NCBI GenBank assembly: GCA_009889585.1
Contig: WUQV01000280.1
Span: 1 to 13,077, forward strand
From: Candidatus Bathyarchaeota archaeon
GTDB lineage: Archaea; Thermoproteota; Bathyarchaeia; Bathyarchaeales; WUQV01
Reading direction: 5' to 3'
DNA: 13,077 nucleotides
The notes beneath the pieces are model-generated. The model was not told where the DNA came from. It ran no database searches and was given only the letters and a program-made list of their open reading frames with translations. Positions 1-6,102 of the stretch are shown here, piece by piece. The first letter of the stretch is position 1, and every line of letters begins with the position of its first letter. The translations under genes and the position numbers were made by a program.

Positions 1-245
1 CAGAGGGAAAGGCTGAACCGCTTGCGGATTCAACTCCTGAAGCGGATTTATGGGTAAGCACTGGTAACGCAAATGAGATTATTGAACTTCCACCTATGGA
101 AAGGATAATTGGAGATGATACAACATTAGAACTTATTGCAGGAGGACGTAAGAAGTTAGATGGAGCGTTATTAACTGAAATACAAGCTATTGTAGGTTCG
201 ACTAATGGCTTAGGATATACCAAATTAAGGTGTATTGAAATATGA
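1..245 (+). CDS. grdE: Glycine/sarcosine/betaine reductase component B subunit, GrdE-like (3' end only)
   Basis: The frame beginning at base 3 is open for 80 codons and stops with TGA at 243-245; the 5' part lies outside the window. The tail contains DLWVSTGNANEIIELPPMER, then GDDTTLELIAGG, then LTEIQAIVGSTNGLGYTKL, which I recognise as the C-terminal end of the GrdE/GrdG/GrdI proprotein family. In known members the proprotein is split at an internal cysteine to give a carbonyl (pyruvoyl-type) group that binds the amine substrate as a Schiff base; that site is off the window and cannot be checked here. The stop overlaps the next ATG (242-244) in an ATGA arrangement, so it is probably translationally coupled to grdB. 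Whether the substrate is glycine, sarcosine, betaine or something else cannot be told from this piece. Confidence 0.85.
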   Translation, partial: EGKAEPLADSTPEADLWVSTGNANEIIELPPMERIIGDDTTLELIAGGRKKLDGALLTEIQAIVGSTNGLGYTKLRCIEI

Positions 246-1573
246 AGAAGGCAAAGGTCAAAAAGAAGATAGTTCATTATTTGAACCAGTTCTTCGCAGG
301 GTTTGGAGCTGAGGCCGAAGCTGGTATGCCTCCAAAGGAGATTCTAGGGCCAGTAGGGCCGGGGAAACTCATTCAAGAAAAGATAGGTGAAGAAGGAGAA
401 ATTGTAGCTACCATAGCTTGTGGAGATAACTACTTTATCGCTGACATGGATAAAGCAGCTGATGAAATCATAGGACTCATCGAAAAGCATAAGCCTGATA
501 TAGTAATAGCAGGCCCTGCATTTAGAGCAGGTCGTTATGGTCCTGCTTGTGGAAAGATCGTAGTAGAAGTTGGAAGGAGGTTGAAGATCCCTGCTTTTAC
601 AGCGATGGATGGCGAGAACCCTGGCGTCGATTTATTTAGGAAAGAGTCCTATATATTGAAGGTTGGACCGTCCGTTAAATATATGGATGAGGCCATTAAC
701 GCCATGTCAAGGTTCCTATTAAAACTGATTAGAGAAGAGAAAATAGGAACGCCAGAGGAGGAAGGCTATTTCCCGAGGGGTATTAGGAAGAATGTATGGG
801 CTACAGAGATGGGCTCCAAAAGAGCCGTCGATCTTCTCTTGAAGAAAATTAAAGGGGAGAAATTTGTAACGGAATTGCCAATGCCTGTCTTCATTAAATA
901 TCCACCACAACCAGCAGTTAAGGATTTATCAAAGGTAAGGCTAGCGATAGTTAGCGATGGAGGAGTTGTGCCGAAAGGTAATCCTGATAGATTAGAAGCT
1001 TCAAGTGCCACGAAGATTTTAGAATATGACATTGAAGGTCTTGATTCTGCAACTTCAGATAGATGGGAGACAGCTCATGGAGGATATGATCCTACTTTTG
1101 TTAATGCTGATCCTAATCGAATGTTTCCTCTCGATATCCTTAGGGAATTTGAGAAGGCAGGGAAGATTGGTAAGCTTCATAATAAGTACTACGTGACTGT
1201 TGGAAATGGAACTCCTGTGGATAGAAGCACAAGGTTCGGGGAATACGTAGCAAAGAAGTTAAAAGAGGCTGAAGTTGATTGCGTCATCGTCACTAGTGGA
1301 TGTGGGACTTCACAAAGATGTGGAGCCGTTCTCACGAAAACGATCGAGCATGAGGCTAAAATACCAGTCGTGCAAATAGCTGCTACTCCCCCAATTCCAT
1401 TAACGGTAGGGGCGAATAGAATAGTGCCAGGAGTAGCTATTCCACATCCTTGTGGGGATCCTAAACTTCCTCCAGATAAGGAAAAGGAGCTTAGAAGGAG
1501 GATAATTGAAGAGGCGCTTCGTGCACTTGTGACCGAGATCTCTGCACAAACAGTCTTCACAAAAGTATTCTAG
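242..1573 (+). CDS. grdB: Glycine/sarcosine/betaine reductase component B, GrdB-like, cysteine (non-selenoprotein) form
   Basis: 443 residues, about the usual length of GrdB/GrdF/GrdH. Family hallmarks are the N-terminal region with GDNYFIAD (near residue 60), ATSDRWETAHGGYDP (near 280) and the C-terminal VGANRIVPGVAIPHP. Together with GrdE this subunit forms protein B, which cleaves the substrate reductively and hands the carboxymethyl group to GrdA. Characterised GrdB proteins carry selenocysteine in a U-x-x-C-x-x-C motif. Here the same place reads TSGCGTSQRCGA: the Sec position is Cys354 (TGT at 1301-1303), the middle Cys is Ser357 and the last Cys is Cys360. No in-frame TGA is present, so this form needs no selenium. 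Start: ATG overlapping the grdE stop. Function is probable by family; substrate is unknown. Confidence 0.9.
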   Translation: MKKAKVKKKIVHYLNQFFAGFGAEAEAGMPPKEILGPVGPGKLIQEKIGEEGEIVATIACGDNYFIADMDKAADEIIGLIEKHKPDIVIAGPAFRAGRYGPACGKIVVEVGRRLKIPAFTAMDGENPGVDLFRKESYILKVGPSVKYMDEAINAMSRFLLKLIREEKIGTPEEEGYFPRGIRKNVWATEMGSKRAVDLLLKKIKGEKFVTELPMPVFIKYPPQPAVKDLSKVRLAIVSDGGVVPKGNPDRLEASSATKILEYDIEGLDSATSDRWETAHGGYDPTFVNADPNRMFPLDILREFEKAGKIGKLHNKYYVTVGNGTPVDRSTRFGEYVAKKLKEAEVDCVIVTSGCGTSQRCGAVLTKTIEHEAKIPVVQIAATPPIPLTVGANRIVPGVAIPHPCGDPKLPPDKEKELRRRIIEEALRALVTEISAQTVFTKVF

Positions 1574-1588
1574 CGGAAGAATAACCCC

Positions 1589-1606
1589 ATTTTTTCTTTT
1601 TAAATA
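1589..1606 (+). promoter_or_regulatory. T-run and TATA-like box between grdB and grdC
   Basis: The 55-base gap after grdB holds a pyrimidine run (T6-C-T4, 1591-1600) running into TTTTTAAATAC (about 1597-1606). The box centre is about 27 nt before the TTG start of grdC, the spacing typical of archaeal leaderless promoters. The T-run could equally be an archaeal oligo-T terminator for the upstream genes. A GGAG (1615-1618) lies 10 nt before the TTG, which would suit read-through translation. Which of these is used cannot be decided from sequence. Confidence 0.4.
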
Positions 1607-1628
1607 CTTAGGCTGGAGATGAGCAACC

Positions 1629-3065
1629 TTGAATACACGGAAGGTGGTCATCGCATCTGAAGCTTACACATTGGCTCATGCACCAAATCTCTTACTCCAT
1701 TATGGGGCTACGCAAAGGGTAAGTCCTGATCCAGAATATTTAAACAAGCTGCGCGTCCGCTTAAGAAGTTATGAAGACGCGTTGGGTTACTACCCCCATC
1801 AAGTCTATATAGGTAATTTAACGCCGGTCGAGTTAAAAAAGGTTGAAAGGCCTTGGTATAAGCAAGTTCTTAAAGATGGTAAAAAATATGGTAAATATGG
1901 GGTAATACTTTCCGAGCTTGAGTTATATGGATTAATGAAAGTGGTGGATATTTTCGACCTAGTTCATCTTAAAGATGATTTTTCAAAGATGGTGAGGAAT
2001 AAATTAATGGAGGACCCCGTTTTAACAAAATATGCACTTCCATTTGATAAGTTGAACGTAGGGGAAGATGAGAAAGAAATAAAGAGGATGGCAAGTGAAG
2101 AAGGAACAGCACCTCTCTACCTAGGTGAGGAAATTGTAGGATATGTAAAGGAAGCTTCTAAAGAGGATGAGAATCAAAGTGCACATCTTATGCTTGAGCT
2201 TATAGCTAGTAAAGCTACAGCCCTACTTAGTCTTGCTTATTGTTTAGATAGGGGGAATATACGACCAGAAGATATAGATTTTGCCATAGAATGCTCTGAA
2301 GATATAGGAGGAGACATTTACAATAGAGGAGGAGGTGGTATGGGAAAGTCGGTTGTAGAGCTTTTAGGTTGTGAGAATGCAACTGGATTTGACTTGAAAT
2401 CCTTTTGCTCGGCCCCGGTTTTTGCTTTGCTTCAAGCATGGGCGTTAGTTGCTTCAGGGTTATATGATAAAGTGGCTGTATTTGCAGGCGGATCTGTCGC
2501 TAAACTTGGAATGAATGCTAAAACTCATGTGAAAAAGGATATGCCTGCACTTGAAGATGTCCTTGGCGGCTTCTCTGTGATATTATCAAAGGATGATAAG
2601 ATTAATCCAGTAATATGGCCTATGGGAAAGCAAGACGTTAAAAACAGTCATAAAATAGCTGGTATGTTGCAAAGTTTAATATTTGAACCACTTGAAAAAA
2701 GGGGATTATCCGTTAAAGATGTTGATTGGTTCGCGCCTGAGCTTCAAATACCGGAGATACTTGGAAGGGATGTCCCCTTGGCAAACTACGGCTATATAGC
2801 GGAGACTGCCGTTAGGCAAGGGCAGATAAAGGAGGAGGAAAAAGAGGAATTCATAGATAAACATGGCGTGCCTGGATTTGCTCCTCAGCAAGGGCATATA
2901 CCATCTGGGATACCCCTCATAGGTCATGCGAAAGACGCCATCTTAGCGCGCAAAATTAAGAGAGCGATGATTATAGGTAAGGGAAGCCTATTCCTAAGTA
3001 GGATAACAAAGCTTCACGATGGAGTTTCAATGTTGATCGAGGCGCAAGAGGTGGCAAAGGCTTGA
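1629..3065 (+). CDS. grdC: Glycine reductase complex component C beta subunit, GrdC-like (thiolase/FabH fold)
   Basis: 478 residues, close to GrdC length. Protein C takes the carboxymethyl group carried on GrdA and releases it as an acetyl product; in bacteria GrdC acts with GrdD and forms acetyl phosphate. The thiolase-fold signature is clear: AIECSEDIGGD, then a glycine-rich GGGGMGKSVVELLGC, then FDLKSFCSAPVFALL, in which Cys260 aligns with the nucleophile of FabH-type enzymes (FDVNAACSG). The C-terminal segment PGFAPQQGHIPSGIP is also typical of GrdC. Start TTG at 1629 with GGAG 10 nt upstream. The stop TGA (3063-3065) overlaps the next TTG. No grdD-like partner follows, which is unusual because grdC and grdD are normally adjacent. 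Confidence 0.88.
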   Translation: MNTRKVVIASEAYTLAHAPNLLLHYGATQRVSPDPEYLNKLRVRLRSYEDALGYYPHQVYIGNLTPVELKKVERPWYKQVLKDGKKYGKYGVILSELELYGLMKVVDIFDLVHLKDDFSKMVRNKLMEDPVLTKYALPFDKLNVGEDEKEIKRMASEEGTAPLYLGEEIVGYVKEASKEDENQSAHLMLELIASKATALLSLAYCLDRGNIRPEDIDFAIECSEDIGGDIYNRGGGGMGKSVVELLGCENATGFDLKSFCSAPVFALLQAWALVASGLYDKVAVFAGGSVAKLGMNAKTHVKKDMPALEDVLGGFSVILSKDDKINPVIWPMGKQDVKNSHKIAGMLQSLIFEPLEKRGLSVKDVDWFAPELQIPEILGRDVPLANYGYIAETAVRQGQIKEEEKEEFIDKHGVPGFAPQQGHIPSGIPLIGHAKDAILARKIKRAMIIGKGSLFLSRITKLHDGVSMLIEAQEVAKA

Positions 3066-4288
3066 AAATAGGCGATGAACCCCTGTCGCTTCACGACGTT
3101 ATAATAATTGGAGGGGGGCCGGCTGGCCTGACAGCGGCCATTTACGGGTCAAGGGCGGGCTTAAGCACGTTATTGATGGAAAAGGGAGCGATCGGTGGTT
3201 TAATGCGATGGACTGATAAGATTGAGAACTACCCTGGGTTCCTAGAAGTAGATCCGGCAGAGTTAGCTGAAATTATGCTAAAGCAAGCTGAGAGGTTTGG
3301 AGCAAGGGTCATAAAGGCTGAAGTAAGAGGTTTAGAGGAGGAAGATGGAGTCTTCAGGGTAATTACTGATGTTGGAGAGTTTAAGGGTAGGTCGTTGATT
3401 ATAGCTGTCGGACTTGCACCAAGAAAATTAAACAGGAAAGGCGAAGAGTTAAGTGGAGTTTCATATTGTGCAGTTTGCGATGGGCCGCTTTATGAAGGCA
3501 TGGATGTATTCGTCATTGGATCTGGAGATGCAGCAATTACAGATGCCCTCTTCCTCTCTAGAATAGCGAGAGAGGTAAGCGTAGTAGTCAAAAAACCGAA
3601 ACTCGATGCAAAAAAGTATTTACAAGAGAGCGCATTTAGCACTGACAACATAAAGTTCATATGGAATTCAGTTGTGGAGGAAATACTGGGAGAAGATGGA
3701 GTTGTAGTTGGAATTAAGCTAAGAAATCTTGAAACTAATGATGTTCAAGAGTTAAAAGGAAGCGCAGTCTTCATAAAGATAGGTTTCATACCGAATACTG
3801 AATTTTTAAAGGGGTTTATTGAATTGACGGATGAAGGTTTCATAAGGGTATATGATGAATCAACTCTCATGACGTCAAGGGATGGCGTCTTCGTCGCAGG
3901 GGATGTTAGGGAGAAAATACAAAGGCAAATCGTTACAGCAGCTGGAGATGGATGTACAGTGATAGAAAGCATAATGAGATATTTGGATGAGCGAAAATAC
4001 ATGGATGCTATAAGTAGGGAGGAGAAGCCCGTCGTAGCTAGCTTTTGGAGTTCCTCCACCCCCACTTCAAGGCAAAAAATGCTTCTAGATAATTTAAGCA
4101 AGGAACTAGGGGAAAGGATAAAAACGATTGAAGTGGACTTGCGTGCAAGGAAAAAAATTGCAGAGCGCTTTAAAATAAGCAGTACACCAACGATCATCAT
4201 CTTTAAAAATGGTAAGGAGCAAGGTAGAATATCTGCCAGGATAAATTATGATGAGTTACTTAAGAAGGTAGGCGCCCTCTTGAGGTGA
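3062..4288 (+). CDS. trxB: Thioredoxin reductase with C-terminal, cysteine-less thioredoxin-fold domain
   Basis: 408 residues: a flavoprotein of about 315 residues plus an extra C-terminal domain of about 90. FAD-binding GGGPAG is at residues 17-22, the redox disulfide CAVC at 136-139, the second nucleotide-binding GSGDAA at 153-158, and the closing GVFVAGDVREK motif near 285. The 2'-phosphate region has VVKK where NADPH enzymes usually have HRR, so the reductant preference is uncertain. The C-terminal domain keeps the thioredoxin outline (FW at 328-329, the cis-Pro motif STPT, then FKNGK), but the CxxC position reads T333-P-T-S336, so it cannot do thiol exchange. It may be a docking or dimer module. 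Starts with TTG overlapping the grdC stop by four bases. In Grd systems this enzyme reduces the thioredoxin that regenerates GrdA. Confidence 0.9.
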   Translation: MKIGDEPLSLHDVIIIGGGPAGLTAAIYGSRAGLSTLLMEKGAIGGLMRWTDKIENYPGFLEVDPAELAEIMLKQAERFGARVIKAEVRGLEEEDGVFRVITDVGEFKGRSLIIAVGLAPRKLNRKGEELSGVSYCAVCDGPLYEGMDVFVIGSGDAAITDALFLSRIAREVSVVVKKPKLDAKKYLQESAFSTDNIKFIWNSVVEEILGEDGVVVGIKLRNLETNDVQELKGSAVFIKIGFIPNTEFLKGFIELTDEGFIRVYDESTLMTSRDGVFVAGDVREKIQRQIVTAAGDGCTVIESIMRYLDERKYMDAISREEKPVVASFWSSSTPTSRQKMLLDNLSKELGERIKTIEVDLRARKKIAERFKISSTPTIIIFKNGKEQGRISARINYDELLKKVGALLR

Positions 4289-4294
4289 ATTAAG

Positions 4295-4654
4295 ATGGAA
4301 CAAGTTAGCTTATACTTCGATAAGGAATATTGGACGGAGGTAAATGAGAGGAATTATGAACAAGAAGTAATTAAATCTAAGAAGCCCGTTATAGTGGAGT
4401 TCTGGGGGCCTAAGTGTAAAGACTGTTTAGCAATGGCGCCAGATATTCATAAATTGGCGAGGGAATATTCAAAAAATGTGAAGTTTTGCCACTTTAAGTG
4501 TCCATCTAGATTTGCCGTTATAGAGTTAGGAGTTAGGAATCTCCCTACTTTTTACTTCTACAAAAACGGGGAGAAAGTGGTGAGTTTATCTAAAGAAAGC
4601 GCAAACGTAGACAAAGTCAAAGAAGCTTTAAAAGAATTAGTAAGAGGACCGTAG
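4295..4654 (+). CDS. trxA: Thioredoxin with atypical CKDC active site
   Basis: 119 residues, thioredoxin length. The active site reads FWGPKCKDC (Cys41, Cys44) instead of WCGPC, and the cis-proline motif is NLPT (Pro84), followed by FYFYKNGE. Two further cysteines (Cys65, Cys69) lie between the active site and the cis-Pro loop and are not part of the standard fold. Presumed role: carry electrons from the preceding reductase to the Grd proteins, as the Trx genes of bacterial grd clusters do. ATG at 4295 is preceded by GAGGTGA (4282-4288, spacing 6), a good ribosome site that overlaps the stop of the reductase, so the two are probably coupled. It is the last recognisable gene of the operon. Confidence 0.9.
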   Translation: MEQVSLYFDKEYWTEVNERNYEQEVIKSKKPVIVEFWGPKCKDCLAMAPDIHKLAREYSKNVKFCHFKCPSRFAVIELGVRNLPTFYFYKNGEKVVSLSKESANVDKVKEALKELVRGP

Positions 4655-5013
4655 GGAAAGGGACGTTCCCAGGGTTCTTGAGTTTCTCAAAATCCTAACA
4701 CGCCCAATCGACGTTCTCGGCAACGGCTTAAATCGGAGAAGATTATGACTCTACTCAGCCCTCCGACGCTTGAGCCCATAACGCTCATAGGCTTGAGCGC
4801 TTCACGCACGAGCTTGGCTAGCGGTAGAAACACCACACCGTCCTGCATTACGGGTTTGTCGCTCATGAATGCGATCGACTTTTGCTCTCGAGGGTTTATG
4901 CCTTTCTGCTGCGAAAAACCAGCGCTAAACCCTTAACCTTTCGACGGAATGCCGAATAGGCCCTTCGACGTAGAGGCGATAACCTTTAAGGGCCGTTCGC
5001 TTGAGAAGCTTGA
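4655..5013. other. Gene-poor gap after the grd operon, with a weak leftward coding remnant
   Basis: No supported intact gene. Just after trxA there are short self-complementary runs (GGGA-cgt-TCCC near 4663-4673; TTGAG-ttt-CTCAA near 4679-4691) that might help end transcription. On the minus strand one frame is open from 4932 to a stop at 4687-4689; its first ATG (4866) would give 59 residues. A stretch reading SDKPVMQDGVVFLPLAKLVR weakly resembles the copper amine oxidase N-terminal-like repeat (pattern: loop, then VPLRALAEALG). There is no ribosome site before the ATG, so I regard it as at most a fragment. The right end holds the aIF2-beta promoter. Confidence 0.35.
4984..4990 (+). promoter_or_regulatory. 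TATA-like box of aIF2-beta
   Basis: CTTTAAG within GATAACCTTTAAGGG is centred 27 nt before the ATG at 5014. No Shine-Dalgarno motif lies between, which fits a leaderless archaeal transcript. Confidence 0.5.
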
Positions 5014-5427
5014 ATGACGAAGCACGATTACGAGGAGCTATTGAGAAGGGCGTATTCACAGCTTCCGCCGAGCGCCCTTGAGTTTAAAAGGTTTGAGGTT
5101 CCAAAGGTGGTATCAACGATCGCCGGTATGAGAACGATAATTCACAACTTCAAGGGGATAGTCGACTCCTTAAACCGAGATCCGCAGCATTTAATGAAGT
5201 TCTTAACTAAGGAGATGGCGACAGCTGGCATCGTGAATGGAGAGCGCGCGATCTTTCAAGGGAGATTTCCCGAGGACAGCCTTCAAAGGATGATAAATCG
5301 TTACACCGATGAATACGTGATATGTCCGATATGTAAGAGGCCGGATACACGGGTCGTGAAGGAGAAGCGCTTTCACTTCCTGCTTTGCGAAGTCTGTGGG
5401 GCTAAGTCCTCCTTAAGGCCCTTATGA
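5014..5427 (+). CDS. Archaeal translation initiation factor 2 subunit beta (aIF2-beta)
   Basis: 137 residues, the normal size for aIF2-beta. The protein is part of the heterotrimeric aIF2 that brings initiator Met-tRNA to the small ribosomal subunit. The N-terminal helix (YEELLRRAYSQLP) that contacts the gamma subunit is present, followed by the core with HLMKFLTKEMATAG and the sequence GRFPEDSLQRMINRY. The C-terminal zinc ribbon has CPIC (Cys104, Cys107) and CEVC (Cys125, Cys128). Start ATG at 5014 agrees with the family start and with the TATA-like box 27 nt upstream. It is single-copy housekeeping in archaea and the best evidence for the domain of origin. Composition here is clearly different from the grd operon just upstream. 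Confidence 0.97.
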   Translation: MTKHDYEELLRRAYSQLPPSALEFKRFEVPKVVSTIAGMRTIIHNFKGIVDSLNRDPQHLMKFLTKEMATAGIVNGERAIFQGRFPEDSLQRMINRYTDEYVICPICKRPDTRVVKEKRFHFLLCEVCGAKSSLRPL

Positions 5428-5431
5428 CGTA

Positions 5432-5539
5432 ATGGCCGAAGGGAAGTTGAAGCGGGACGAAGTAGAGCTGGGACGGCCCGAATTCAAGCCTGTGGAGACG
5501 CCTCAGGTCGTCTTTGAAACAGGAAGCCCCTTTCGATAG
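5432..5539 (+). CDS. Possible 35-residue protein downstream of aIF2-beta
   Basis: A short frame begins with ATG four bases after the aIF2-beta stop and ends at TAG 5537-5539. It is charged at the start (MAEGKLKRDEVELGRPEFKP) and then reads VETPQVVFETGSPFR. There is no clear ribosome site, though its position allows translational coupling. I do not recognise the family. It may be a genuine small protein, the start of a truncated gene, or chance; only the tight spacing and lack of competing frames favour it. Confidence 0.25.
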   Translation: MAEGKLKRDEVELGRPEFKPVETPQVVFETGSPFR

Positions 5540-5620
5540 GGAGGGGTAGTTCACTTGCTCCTTTTAGCCCTTTCCTTGGTCGATTTCCTTAAGGTTGGAC
5601 GAAAGGCGCCTCTTGACTGA

Positions 5621-6031
5621 TCACCTTAGGAAACTCAAAGCGCGAAGGAACTGACGTTCTCTTAAGCTGAAGAGCATGGCGAGCCCATAAGGCCTCGCGT
5701 ATTCAACCTTCCCGGTTGTGGGATCCACCCTCAGGCCGAGGCCTTCTAGGACCGTAACGCCGAGCAGAGGTTCTGGAACGTCCATAACCGCCACGAGGAA
5801 GATCCCATCCCTGTTTAAAATCTTAAAGTACGCTGGACCCACCTTAGCCTCAACTCTTCTCTTATCGGCTAAGGTAAGGATGACCTTGTAACGTGCCTCT
5901 ATGCCGAGCCTCTGCGCCAGCTCAGGCGTTATAATGGGGTAGAACGCGCCAGTGTCTGCAAGCATTTCAACCTCTTTAAATAGCTTGCCCTCGGGATCGC
6001 CCAACAGGCACTTCACCCTCGCGAACCCCAT
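5621..6031 (-). CDS. Retropepsin-like (clan AA) aspartic protease
   Basis: 136 residues from the ATG at 6031 (an upstream in-frame ATG at 6076 would give 151). The fold's two signatures are present: MLADTGAF near residue 26 (catalytic Asp in D-T-G) and LLGVTVLEGLGLRVDPTTGK (hydrophobic-hydrophobic-G plus the family tail). Such proteins work as dimers, each giving one Asp. Archaeal members are widespread and of unknown substrate. I prefer the 6031 start for three reasons: family members begin with MGxxRVK as here; GGAG lies 7 nt upstream (6039-6042); and the only TATA-like box (6064-6072) falls inside the longer version. The gene is divergent from the aminopeptidase. Confidence 0.8.
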   Translation of the reverse strand: MGFARVKCLLGDPEGKLFKEVEMLADTGAFYPIITPELAQRLGIEARYKVILTLADKRRVEAKVGPAYFKILNRDGIFLVAVMDVPEPLLGVTVLEGLGLRVDPTTGKVEYARPYGLAMLFSLRERQFLRALSFLR

Positions 6032-6063
6032 CCATCGTCTCCGATGCTTAACGTCCTCAACAA

Positions 6064-6072
6064 CTTTATATT
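6064..6072. promoter_or_regulatory. AT-rich box shared by the divergent protease and aminopeptidase genes
   Basis: CTTTATATT reads as a TATA-like element on both strands. Its centre is about 35 nt from the rightward ATG (6103) and about 37 nt from the leftward ATG (6031). It is the only AT-rich hexamer-scale site between the two genes. Confidence 0.4.
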
Positions 6073-6102
6073 CCATGGCATGTTCATCGATTGTGAGCGT
6101 AC

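Noticed and set aside
1301..1303. Search for a selenocysteine TGA in grdB
   Set aside because: The codon at the Sec position is TGT; there is no in-frame TGA before the normal stop.
719..1560. Several minus-strand open frames of 63 to 123 codons opposite grdB
   Set aside because: They are complements of a well-supported gene, have no motifs and no signals of their own.
3745..4200. 151-codon minus-strand frame opposite the thioredoxin reductase
   Set aside because: It lies wholly under strong flavoprotein and thioredoxin-fold motifs on the other strand.
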